Part shown: piece by piece, positions 43,495-52,131 of the stretch
Position numbering within the stretch: the stretch's first letter is position 1
Layout of the letters: every line of letters begins with the position of its first letter
Source: Martelella lutilitoris
Lineage (GTDB): Bacteria > Pseudomonadota > Alphaproteobacteria > Rhizobiales > Rhizobiaceae
Assembly (NCBI RefSeq): GCF_016598595.1
Contig: NZ_CP066786.1
Span: 2,007,501 to 2,071,500 of the forward strand
Direction: 5' to 3'
Length of the DNA: 64,000 bases
Made by a program: the position numbers and the translations under genes
Notes under the pieces: model-generated
What the model was told of the DNA's origin: nothing
Seen by the model: only the letters and a program-made list of their open reading frames with translations
Database searches by the model: none

Positions 43495-45075
43495 TTGAAC
43501 CAAAACAATAATCAGGCGGGCGGATCGCTCCTGTCCGTCCGGGGTCTGACGAAATATTTCGGTACCTTTGCTGCCTGCGACGGCATCGATCTCAACGTCG
43601 ACAAGGGCGAAATTCACGCTTTGCTCGGCGAAAACGGCGCCGGCAAATCCACACTGGTGAAGATGCTGTTCGGGGTGCTGGAGCCCTCCGAAGGCGAAAT
43701 CCTGTGGGAGGGCAAGCCGCAGCGCATCGAGGCGCCGGCTTCCGCGCGCAAGATCGGCATCGGCATGGTGTTCCAGCATTTTTCGCTGTTCGAGGCGCTG
43801 ACGGTCGCCGAAAACATCGCGCTGTCGCTCGATCCGGGCATTTCGCTTGCGAAGATCGCGGAAGAATCACGCAGGCTCTCGGTCGAGTACGGCCTGCCGC
43901 TCGACCCGCGCGCCCATGTGGCCGATCTCTCGGTCGGCGAGCGCCAGCGAATCGAGATCGTGCGCGCGCTGCTGCAGAACCCGAGCCTGATCATCCTCGA
44001 CGAACCGACATCGGTGCTGACCCCGCAGGAGGCGGACCGGCTGTTCGAGACGCTCGCCAAGCTGAAGGCGGAGGGACGGTCGGTTCTCTACATCTCCCAC
44101 CGGCTGGAGGAAGTGCAGCGCATCTGTGACAAGGCGACCGTGCTGCGCCACGGCAAGGTGACGGGCGACTGCAATCCGCGCAACGAGACGGCGTCCTCGC
44201 TGGCCCGCATGATGGTCGGCGGCGAAGTATCCGAGATCACCCGGCCGGAAGCGATGACGGCCGGCAGGGTCCTGCTTGAGGCAAAGGGGCTGACCGCGCC
44301 GGCGCGCACCCCGTTCTCAACGGCGTTGAAGAACATCTATCTCGAGGTCAAGGCCGGAGAGGTCCTGGCGATCGCGGGGGTGGCGGGCAACGGCCAGTCG
44401 GAACTGTTCGACGCGCTTTCGGGCGAATATCCGGTGGACGACAACATTTCCATCCAGATCGACGGCCAGCCTGTCGGCGCCAAGGGCATCAACGCCCGGC
44501 GAAAGCTCGGCGCGGGGTTCGTTCCCGAGGAGCGACACGGACATGCCGCGGTGACCGGCATGACGCTTTCGGAAAACCTTATCCTTGCGCGCAATCAGGC
44601 CGAATCGGAGACCTTTCTGGCCGGCGGTCCGCTGAGGGTCATCCGCCGCGCTGTCGCACGCGCAAGAACCGGCGAAATCGCCGGCTTCATGGATGTGCGC
44701 AAGAGCGGCGAGAACCCGGCGGCGGGCTCGCTTTCCGGCGGCAATCTGCAGAAATTCATCGTCGGGCGCGAGCTTGACCGCAAGCCCAAGGTCATCATCG
44801 TCAACCAGCCGACCTGGGGCGTGGATGCCGGCGCTGCGGCCCATATCCGCCAGTCGCTCGTCGATCTCGCGAAATCGGGCTCCGCCGTGCTGGTCATCTC
44901 GCAGGACCTTGACGAGATCTTCGAGATCGCGACAAGGATCGCCGTCATTTCCGAGGGGCGGCTTTCCGACAGCCATCCGGCCGAGACGATGACGCGCGAG
45001 CGGATCGGGTTGTTGATGGGCGGCATCCATGGCGAGGATGCGGGCAAGGATGTGGAGACCGCCGATGCGCATTGA
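43495..45075 (+). CDS. ABC transporter ATP-binding protein, BMP/nucleoside type
   Basis: This 526-residue protein has two fused ATPase domains. The first has Walker A GENGAGKSTL, signature LSVGERQRIEIVRALL and Walker B LIILDEPTSVL. The second has a modified Walker A (GVAGNGQSEL) and signature SLSGGNLQKFIVGREL. This layout is that of sugar/nucleoside importers such as YufO. It starts at TTG 43495, four bases after GGAGGG. It is the first gene of a four-gene operon. Confidence 0.92.
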   Translation: MNQNNNQAGGSLLSVRGLTKYFGTFAACDGIDLNVDKGEIHALLGENGAGKSTLVKMLFGVLEPSEGEILWEGKPQRIEAPASARKIGIGMVFQHFSLFEALTVAENIALSLDPGISLAKIAEESRRLSVEYGLPLDPRAHVADLSVGERQRIEIVRALLQNPSLIILDEPTSVLTPQEADRLFETLAKLKAEGRSVLYISHRLEEVQRICDKATVLRHGKVTGDCNPRNETASSLARMMVGGEVSEITRPEAMTAGRVLLEAKGLTAPARTPFSTALKNIYLEVKAGEVLAIAGVAGNGQSELFDALSGEYPVDDNISIQIDGQPVGAKGINARRKLGAGFVPEERHGHAAVTGMTLSENLILARNQAESETFLAGGPLRVIRRAVARARTGEIAGFMDVRKSGENPAAGSLSGGNLQKFIVGRELDRKPKVIIVNQPTWGVDAGAAAHIRQSLVDLAKSGSAVLVISQDLDEIFEIATRIAVISEGRLSDSHPAETMTRERIGLLMGGIHGEDAGKDVETADAH

Positions 45076-46153
45076 ACTTGAACGGCGCGCCGACAGTTCG
45101 CCGCTGTTTTCGCTGCTTTCGCCGCTGATCGCCTTCGGCCTGACCGTGTTTTTCGGCGCGATCATGTTCGCGCTTCTGGGCAAGGACCCGATCGAGGCGC
45201 TCTACAGCTTCTTCATCGAGCCGCTGTTTGACATCTGGTCGCTGCATGAACTGATGATCAAGGCTGCGCCGCTGATCATGATCGCGGTCGGGCTCACGGT
45301 CTGCTACCGCTCCAACATCTGGAACATCGGCGCGGAGGGCCAGTTCACCGTCGGCGCCATCGTCGGCTCCATCGTGCCGGTCTATTTCTACGAATGGTCG
45401 TCGCCGCTGCTGCTGCCGATCATGCTGGTGATGGGCGCCGTCGGCGGCGCGCTCTATGCCGGCATTCCAGCGCTGTTGAAGAACTATTTCAACACCAACG
45501 AGATCCTGACCTCGCTGATGCTCGTCTATGTCGCCCAGCTTTTCCTCGACTGGCTGGTGCGCGGCGCCTGGCGCAATCCGCAGGGCTTCAACTTTCCGCA
45601 GACGCGCGAATTCGTCGATGCCGCCATGCTGCCCGAAATGGTCTCGTCCGGACGCGCCCATTACGGCTTCGCTCTGGCCATCCTGGCCGCCTTCGTCGTC
45701 TGGTTCATGATGCGCTTCACGCTGAAGGGCTTCGAGGTCAACGTCATCGGCCAGTCTCAGCGGGCAGGGCGGTTCGCCGGCTTTTCGTCGCGAAAGATGG
45801 TCTGGTTCTGTTTCCTGCTCTCGGGCGGACTGGCAGGGCTTGCCGGCATCAGCGAGATTTCCGGCGCGCTCGGCTATCTCCAACCGCAGATTTCGCCCGG
45901 CTACGGTTTCACCGCCATCATCGTCGCCTTTCTCGGCCGCCTCAATCCGCTCGGCGCGATCGTTTCGGGCCTCGTGCTAGCGCTGACCTATATCGGCGGC
46001 GAGGGCGTGCAGTTCACGCTCGGCGTCTCCGACAAGGTCACCCGCGTGTTCCAGGGCATGTTGCTGTTTTTCGTTCTCTCCTGCGACACGCTGATCCTCT
46101 ACAAGGTGCGGGTCATTTTCGCGGGCAAGTCGTCTGAGGGGAAAGCGTCATGA
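45065..46153 (+). CDS. ABC transporter permease 1, BMP/nucleoside type
   Basis: This 362-residue membrane protein has about ten helices and the BPD_transp_2 pattern (GLTVCYRSNIWNIGAEGQFTVGAIVGS, GYGFTAIIVAFLGRLNPLGAI). ATG 45065 overlaps the ATPase gene by 11 bases. It overlaps the second permease by four bases at its end. Confidence 0.92.
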   Translation: MRIELERRADSSPLFSLLSPLIAFGLTVFFGAIMFALLGKDPIEALYSFFIEPLFDIWSLHELMIKAAPLIMIAVGLTVCYRSNIWNIGAEGQFTVGAIVGSIVPVYFYEWSSPLLLPIMLVMGAVGGALYAGIPALLKNYFNTNEILTSLMLVYVAQLFLDWLVRGAWRNPQGFNFPQTREFVDAAMLPEMVSSGRAHYGFALAILAAFVVWFMMRFTLKGFEVNVIGQSQRAGRFAGFSSRKMVWFCFLLSGGLAGLAGISEISGALGYLQPQISPGYGFTAIIVAFLGRLNPLGAIVSGLVLALTYIGGEGVQFTLGVSDKVTRVFQGMLLFFVLSCDTLILYKVRVIFAGKSSEGKAS

Positions 46154-47067
46154 TCGTCGAAGCCATTCTCCTGACCGTCATTACGGCGTCGACGCCGCTG
46201 GTTCTGGCCGCGATCGGCGAACTCGTGTGCGAACGCGCCGGCGTGCTGAACCTCGGCGTCGAAGGCATGATGGTGATGGGCGCCGTCGGCGCCTTTGCCG
46301 CCGCGCATGCCACCGGCTCGCCCTATCTCGGCATGCTGGCGGGTCTCGCCACAGGCGCGATCTTCTCGCTGCTGTTCGGCTTCCTGACGCTGACGCTGGT
46401 CGCCAACCAGGTCGCGACCGGCCTGGCGCTCACCATCCTGGGCCAGGGGCTTTCGGCAATGATCGGCGAAAGCCTTGTCGGCCGGGCGGGCGTGAAAATG
46501 CCGTCATTCGATATTCCGCTGCTTTCCGATATTCCCTTCATCGGGCCGCTTCTCTTCGATCAGGACCTGTTCTTTTACCTGTCGATCGCCATCGTCGCCG
46601 GAACCTCCTGGTTCCTGTTCAGGACGCGCAAGGGGCTTGTGCTGCGCGCCGTCGGAGACAGCCACGCCTCGGCTCACGCGCTGGGCATCAACGTCATCGG
46701 CATCCGCTATCTTGCCGTCATGTTCGGCGGCGCCTGCGCGGGCCTTGCCGGCGCGCAGCTCTCGCTGGTCTACACGCCGCAATGGACGGAGAACATGGCG
46801 GCGGGCCGGGGCTGGATCGCGCTGGCGCTGGTGGTCTTTGCCTCCTGGCGGCCCTGGGGCGTGCTGCTTGGCGGCTATCTCTTCGGCGCGGTCACCATCG
46901 GCCAGCTTCACGCCCAGGCCTTCGGCATCGCCATTCCCTCGCAGTTCCTCTCGGCGCTGCCCTATGTCGTGACCATTCTCGTCCTCGTCATCATCTCGCA
47001 GAACCGCAGGATGACGCTGATCAATACCCCGGCGGCGCTTGGCAAACCCTTTGTGCCGGACCGCTAG
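46150..47067 (+). CDS. ABC transporter permease 2, BMP/nucleoside type
   Basis: This 305-residue membrane protein of the BPD_transp_2 family carries GELVCERAGVLNLGVEGMMVMGAVGAF near its N-terminus and a run of about nine helices. It is coupled to permease 1 through an ATGA overlap. With it, it forms the heterodimeric channel of the importer. Confidence 0.92.
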   Translation: MIVEAILLTVITASTPLVLAAIGELVCERAGVLNLGVEGMMVMGAVGAFAAAHATGSPYLGMLAGLATGAIFSLLFGFLTLTLVANQVATGLALTILGQGLSAMIGESLVGRAGVKMPSFDIPLLSDIPFIGPLLFDQDLFFYLSIAIVAGTSWFLFRTRKGLVLRAVGDSHASAHALGINVIGIRYLAVMFGGACAGLAGAQLSLVYTPQWTENMAAGRGWIALALVVFASWRPWGVLLGGYLFGAVTIGQLHAQAFGIAIPSQFLSALPYVVTILVLVIISQNRRMTLINTPAALGKPFVPDR

Positions 47068-47112
47068 GCACGGTAAACTTGTCATATTCGATCAAACCGA
47101 AAGAGGTGAACG

Positions 47113-48189
47113 ATGAAATCCCTGAAACTGACCCTCGCCGCATCCGCGGCTGCTATTGCCGGCTTCGCCGCCTCGGGTGCGAGCGCCCAGGAAGACGTGA
47201 AAGCCTGCTTCGTCTATGTCGGCTCGGCGACGGACGGCGGCTGGACCCAGGCTCACGACATTGCCCGCCAGGAGCTGGAAGACACGCTCGGCATCGAGAC
47301 CGCCTATATCGAGAACGTGCCGGAAGGCCCGGACGCCGAGCGCGCGATCGAGCGCATGGCCCGCTCCGGCTGCACCATCGTCTTCACCACGTCGTTCGGC
47401 TTCATGGAGCCGACCCTGAAGGTCGCCGCCAAATATCCCGATGTCAAATTCGAACACGCGACCGGCTTCAAGACCGCCGACAATGTCGCGACCTACAATT
47501 CGCGTTTCTATGAAGGCCGCTACATCTCCGGCGTCATTGCCGGCTCGATCTCCGAGAGCGGCATCGGCGGCTATATCGGCTCCTTCCCGATCCCGGAAGT
47601 CGTCATGGGCATCGATGCCTTCCAGCTCGGCGCGCAGTCGGTCAACCCCGACTTCACGACCAAGGTCGTCTGGGCCAATACCTGGTTCGACCCGGGCCGC
47701 GAGGCCGACGCCGCCAAGGCGCTGATCGACCAGGGCGTCGACGTCCTGGCGCAGCACACCGACACGACCGCGCCGATGCAGATCGCCGCCGAGCGCGGCA
47801 TCAAGGCTTTCGGCCAGGCTTCCGACATGATCGAGGCCGGTCCGGAAACCCAGCTGACGGCGATCCTCGATACCTGGGCGCCTTACTATATCAAGCGCGT
47901 CAAGGCGGTTCAGGACGGCAGCTGGACCTCGGAGCAGAGCTGGGACGGCCTGAAGGACGGGATCCTGTCCATGGCGCCCTATACCAACATGCCCGATGAC
48001 GTGAAGGCTCTGGCCGAAGAGACCGAAGCCAAGATCATTTCCGGCGAACTGAAGCCGTTTACGGGCCCGGTCACGCTGCAGGACGGCACGCCGTGGCTTG
48101 CCGAAGGCGAGACCGCCGATGACGGCACGCTGCTCGGACTGAATGTTCTGGTCGAAGGTGTGGACGGCACCATTCCGAGTTCGGAGTAA
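47113..48189 (+). CDS. BMP-family substrate-binding protein
   Basis: This 358-residue protein starts with a Sec signal peptide (MKSLKLTLAASAAAIAGFAASGASAQ). The mature part follows the BMP/PnrA pattern: ACFVYVGSATDGGWTQAHDIARQEL, FTTSFGFMEPTLKVAAKYPDVKFEHATG, YIGSFPIPEVVMGIDAFQLGAQ, DVLAQHTDTTAPMQIAAERG. Members bind purine nucleosides in several bacteria. There is no lipobox, so it is soluble in the periplasm. It ends the operon before a strong terminator. Confidence 0.93.
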   Translation: MKSLKLTLAASAAAIAGFAASGASAQEDVKACFVYVGSATDGGWTQAHDIARQELEDTLGIETAYIENVPEGPDAERAIERMARSGCTIVFTTSFGFMEPTLKVAAKYPDVKFEHATGFKTADNVATYNSRFYEGRYISGVIAGSISESGIGGYIGSFPIPEVVMGIDAFQLGAQSVNPDFTTKVVWANTWFDPGREADAAKALIDQGVDVLAQHTDTTAPMQIAAERGIKAFGQASDMIEAGPETQLTAILDTWAPYYIKRVKAVQDGSWTSEQSWDGLKDGILSMAPYTNMPDDVKALAEETEAKIISGELKPFTGPVTLQDGTPWLAEGETADDGTLLGLNVLVEGVDGTIPSSE

Positions 48190-48210
48190 TCCAGGCACAA
48201 CTGATACAGG

Positions 48211-48238
48211 AAAGGCGTCCGAAAGGGCGCCTTTTTTG
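48211..48238 (+). terminator. Rho-independent terminator of the ABC operon
   Basis: A stem AAGGCGTCC / GGGCGCCTT with GAAA loop and one T-G pair is followed by six T. Confidence 0.85.
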
Positions 48239-48346
48239 TTGCAGCCCGCCTCATGCCCGAAACGGATAAACTTCATTCATAATTTTTGAATAGGTCTCGG
48301 GCACGAATCCGCTACAAGCGGTAACCGGTTCGCAGATGGAGGTTTC

Positions 48347-49708
48347 ATGTCACGCAGCGCTCTGGCCATTGTTCTTGCCGCCGGCGACGGCACCAGGATG
48401 AAATCGGACAAGACCAAGATGCTGCATGAAGTGGCCGGCCGCGCCATGGCGGCCCATGTGGTCGACACCGTTGCACGGTCCGGCGTGGACGAGACCGTGC
48501 TCGTCGTCGGCCGCGACGGCGACAAGGTGGCGGCCGCCTGCGCTTCCGCGGACAAGACCCTGAGGACCTTCGAGCAGACTGAACGCCTCGGTACCGCCCA
48601 TGCCGTGCTCGCCGCGCGCGAGGCGATTGCAGCAGGTTTTGACGACCTCATCGTGACCTATGGCGATACGCCCTTGATCACCGCCGAAACGCTCGGCCGG
48701 GCCCGCACGGCGCTGGCCGAACGCAGTGACGTGGTGGTCATCGGCTTCGAAGCCGCCGATCCGACGGGCTATGGCCGACTTCTGGTGCGCGACGGGGCGC
48801 TGACGGCAATCCGCGAGGAAAAGGATGCGAGCGCCGACGAGCGCGCGGTAACGCTCTGCAACAGCGGCCTGATGGCAATCAACGGTCGGCGCGCGCTCGA
48901 ATTCCTCGATGCCATCGGCAATGACAACGCCAAGGGCGAATACTACCTGACCGACGTGGTGGAAGTGGCGCTTGCAAAGGGCGGCCGGGCGAGCGTGGTG
49001 ATGGCCGACCCGCAAGAGGTGCTTGGCTGCAACAACCGCGCGGAGCTCGCGGAACTGGAACGCATCTGGCAGGCGCGCCGCCGCCGCGAACTGATGCTCT
49101 CCGGCGTCACCATGATCGCGCCGGAGACGGTGTTCCTGTCCTATGATACAGAGATCGGCCCCGACACGGTGATCGAACCCAATGTCTGGTTCGGACCGGG
49201 CGTGCGCATTGCCGCCAACGTCACCATCCATGCCTTCAGCCATATCGAAGGCGCTTCGGTCGCTTCCGGCAGCCAGGTGGGGCCGTTTGCGCGCCTCAGA
49301 CCCGGCGCGGTACTGCATGACGATGCCAAGGTCGGCAATTTCTGCGAAGTGAAGAACGGCGATATCGGCGTCGGCGCCAAGGTCAACCATCTGAGCTATA
49401 TCGGCGACGCCAGCATAGGCGCGAAGGCCAATATCGGCGCGGGGACGATCACCTGCAATTATGACGGCGTCAACAAGGCGCGGACCACGATCGGCGACAA
49501 CGCCTTCATCGGCTCCAACTCGGCGCTGGTCGCGCCGGTTGCGATCGGCAACGGCGCTTATGTCGGTTCCGGCAGCGTGATCACCACCGATGTGCCGGAC
49601 AATGCGCTGGCGATCGCGCGGGGTCGGCAGGAAAACAGGGAAGGGCGGGCCGAACTGATCCGCGCCCGCGCGCTCGCCATCAAGGCGGCGAAGCAATCAA
49701 AATCCTAG
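48347..49708 (+). CDS. glmU: Bifunctional UDP-GlcNAc pyrophosphorylase / GlcN-1-P acetyltransferase
   Basis: This 453-residue protein has an N-terminal nucleotidyltransferase with [17 protein letters not shown] and a C-terminal left-handed beta helix of hexapeptide repeats ([53 protein letters not shown]). It makes UDP-GlcNAc for cell wall and lipid A. It is 24 bases upstream of glmS, so the two consecutive pathway genes form an operon. Confidence 0.97.
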   Translation: MSRSALAIVLAAGDGTRMKSDKTKMLHEVAGRAMAAHVVDTVARSGVDETVLVVGRDGDKVAAACASADKTLRTFEQTERLGTAHAVLAAREAIAAGFDDLIVTYGDTPLITAETLGRARTALAERSDVVVIGFEAADPTGYGRLLVRDGALTAIREEKDASADERAVTLCNSGLMAINGRRALEFLDAIGNDNAKGEYYLTDVVEVALAKGGRASVVMADPQEVLGCNNRAELAELERIWQARRRRELMLSGVTMIAPETVFLSYDTEIGPDTVIEPNVWFGPGVRIAANVTIHAFSHIEGASVASGSQVGPFARLRPGAVLHDDAKVGNFCEVKNGDIGVGAKVNHLSYIGDASIGAKANIGAGTITCNYDGVNKARTTIGDNAFIGSNSALVAPVAIGNGAYVGSGSVITTDVPDNALAIARGRQENREGRAELIRARALAIKAAKQSKS

Positions 49709-49732
49709 AATTTCAGCGGAGAGAACAGCGGA

Positions 49733-51562
49733 ATGTGCGGAATTGTCGGAATTGTCGGCCGCGAGCCCGTCGCCGAGCGGCTTGTCGATGCTCTGAAACG
49801 GCTTGAATATCGCGGCTATGATTCCGCCGGCATCGCCGTCATCGAGGCTGACGGAGCGCTCTCTCGAAGGCGCGCGCCAGGCAAGCTGGAAAATCTGCGC
49901 GCCCGTCTTTCGCAAGATCCGGTCGACGGCGTGACCGGCATAGCCCACACCCGTTGGGCGACCCATGGCGTACCGAACGAGACCAATGCGCACCCGCACG
50001 TCGCCGGCGATGTCGCCGTGGTCCATAATGGCATCATCGAGAATTTCGCCGAACTGCGGGCCGAGCTTGCGGCGGACGGCGTGGTCTTCGAGACGGAGAC
50101 CGACACGGAAGTCGTTGCTCGGCTGCTGGACAAGCACCGCCGTGATGGCCTTGCGCCGCGTGACGCGGTGCTCGCCATGCTGCAAAGGGTCACCGGCGCC
50201 TTCGCCCTGGTGATCCTGTTCCAGGACCGGCCGGAAACGCTCTATGTTGCCCGCTACGGTCCGCCGCTTGCCGTCGGCTACGGCGCCTCGGAAATGTATG
50301 TCGGTTCGGACGCGATCGCGCTTGCGCCCTTTGCCGCGGGAATTTCCTATCTCGAGGACGGCGACATGGCGATCGTCGATCGTGACGGCGTCGAGTTCTG
50401 CGATTTCTCCGGTGCGCCCGTTTCCCGCAAGCGTCAGCCGCTGCAGCTCGCCTCGATGCTGATCGACAAGGGCAATCACCGCCACTTCATGGAGAAGGAA
50501 ATCTTCGACCAGCCGGAGGTGATCTCGCACACGCTCGGCCATTATTGCGACTTTGCCAATCAGCGCGCGCAAACGGGCGGCGACGGGATCGATTTCTCGA
50601 ATGTCTCGAAGCTGGCGATCGCGGCCTGCGGCACCGCCTATCTGTCCGGCCTGATCGGCAAATACTGGATCGAGCGCTTCGCCAGGCTTCCCGTCGAGAT
50701 CGACGTCGCCTCGGAATTCCGCTATCGCGAAATGCCGTTGGCGCAAGACCAACTGGCGCTGTTCATCTCCCAGTCCGGCGAGACCGCCGATACGCTCGCA
50801 TCGCTGCGTTACTGCAAGGCAAACGGGGTGAAGACCGGCGCGCTTGTCAACGTCACCGGTTCGACGATTGCCCGCGAGGCCGATGCGGTCTTTCCGATTC
50901 TCGCCGGCCCGGAGATCTCGGTCGCCTCGACCAAGGCCTTTACCTGCCAGCTCGCGCTGATGGCATCGCTGGCGCTCAGGGCGGGGCACGAACGGGGAAC
51001 CTTGTCGCCGGAGGAGGAGCAAACCCTCGTGCACCAGCTTTCCGAAGTGCCGCGCCTGATGAGCCGGGTGCTGCATGCGGTGCAGCCCCAGATCGAGCGC
51101 TTGGCGCGGGAACTGTCGCGCTTCCATCACGTGCTCTATCTCGGCCGCGGCACCAGCTATCCGCTGGCGCTGGAAGGCGCGCTGAAACTGAAGGAAATCA
51201 CCTATATTCATGCCGAGGGCTATGCCGCGGGCGAGCTGAAGCACGGGCCGATCGCGCTGATCGACGAGAACATGCCGGTCATCGTCATCGCCCCGCATGA
51301 CCGTTTCTTCGAAAAGACGGTCTCCAACATGCAGGAGGTCGCCGCCCGCGACGGCCGCATCGTCTTCATCACCGACGAGGCGGGCGCGGCGGCGTCCGAC
51401 CTCAAGACCATGGAAACGATCGTGCTGCCGGACATGCCGGAATTCATCGCGCCCATGGTGTTCGCCCTGCCGATCCAGCTGCTCGCCTATCATACCGCAG
51501 TGTTCATGGGCACGGATGCCGACCAGCCGCGCAACCTCGCCAAGGCCGTGACGGTGGAGTGA
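49733..51562 (+). CDS. glmS: Glutamine-fructose-6-phosphate aminotransferase
   Basis: This 609-residue enzyme begins MCGIVGIVG, with Cys2 as the glutaminase nucleophile, and has LEYRGYDSAGIAV, HTRWATHG and two SIS domains (SQSGETADTLASLRYCK, LGRGTSYPLALEGALKLKEI) ending DQPRNLAKAVTVE. It makes glucosamine-6-phosphate, feeding GlmU. No glmS riboswitch is visible, as expected for this group. Confidence 0.98.
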   Translation: MCGIVGIVGREPVAERLVDALKRLEYRGYDSAGIAVIEADGALSRRRAPGKLENLRARLSQDPVDGVTGIAHTRWATHGVPNETNAHPHVAGDVAVVHNGIIENFAELRAELAADGVVFETETDTEVVARLLDKHRRDGLAPRDAVLAMLQRVTGAFALVILFQDRPETLYVARYGPPLAVGYGASEMYVGSDAIALAPFAAGISYLEDGDMAIVDRDGVEFCDFSGAPVSRKRQPLQLASMLIDKGNHRHFMEKEIFDQPEVISHTLGHYCDFANQRAQTGGDGIDFSNVSKLAIAACGTAYLSGLIGKYWIERFARLPVEIDVASEFRYREMPLAQDQLALFISQSGETADTLASLRYCKANGVKTGALVNVTGSTIAREADAVFPILAGPEISVASTKAFTCQLALMASLALRAGHERGTLSPEEEQTLVHQLSEVPRLMSRVLHAVQPQIERLARELSRFHHVLYLGRGTSYPLALEGALKLKEITYIHAEGYAAGELKHGPIALIDENMPVIVIAPHDRFFEKTVSNMQEVAARDGRIVFITDEAGAAASDLKTMETIVLPDMPEFIAPMVFALPIQLLAYHTAVFMGTDADQPRNLAKAVTVE

Positions 51563-51623
51563 GCCGGATCAAGCGACCGGGCTAGCAAATGTGATAATCT
51601 CCGCCACGAGGAGGATCACGAAG

Positions 51624-52124
51624 ATGAAGATACGCCGTGAACAATTCAGCGATGTCCGTGCCGTGGATGCGCTTGTGCGCCGGGCCTTTTATGGGCATCC
51701 CCACAGCGACGGCAGCGAGCCGGATATCATTCGCCGCCTGAGAGGAGCAGGCGCGCTCTCGCTTGCGCTGGTGGCGGAGAAAGACGATCGGATCGTCGGT
51801 CACATCGCTTTTTCTCCGGTCGGCTTTTCCGGCGGTGCAAGGGACTGGTATGGCATTGGCCCCGTTGCCGTCGATCCGGACCATCAGAACAAGGGCATAG
51901 GCTCGGCGCTGATGCTCGGCGGGTTGGAACTCCTGAAGGATGACGGCGCGCGCGGCGCGGTTCTGGTCGGGGATCCCGGCTTCTACCATCGCTTCGGCTT
52001 CCGGGCGGAGCCCGGCATCTCGCACAAGGGCGTTCCCGCCGAAAATCTCCTCATTCTGCCGTTTGAGGACGAGATGCCGGAGGGCGAGGTGGCTTTCCAC
52101 CGGGCCTTCTTCGGCGAGGTCTGA
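51624..52124 (+). CDS. GNAT-family N-acetyltransferase, YhbS-like
   Basis: This 166-residue protein has the acetyl-CoA binding motif VDPDHQNKGIGSALMLGGLE and the PGFYHRFGFRAEPG segment of YhbS-like acetyltransferases. ATG 51624 lies nine bases after AGGAGG. Substrate unknown. It runs into recG tail to tail, with seven bases between the stop codons. Confidence 0.88.
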   Translation: MKIRREQFSDVRAVDALVRRAFYGHPHSDGSEPDIIRRLRGAGALSLALVAEKDDRIVGHIAFSPVGFSGGARDWYGIGPVAVDPDHQNKGIGSALMLGGLELLKDDGARGAVLVGDPGFYHRFGFRAEPGISHKGVPAENLLILPFEDEMPEGEVAFHRAFFGEV

Positions 52125-52131
52125 CGTCGGG

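Noticed and set aside
49697..51493. 598-residue minus-strand frame opposite glmS
   Set aside because: Shadow of glmS; rich in Arg, His and Gly as usual for antisense frames.
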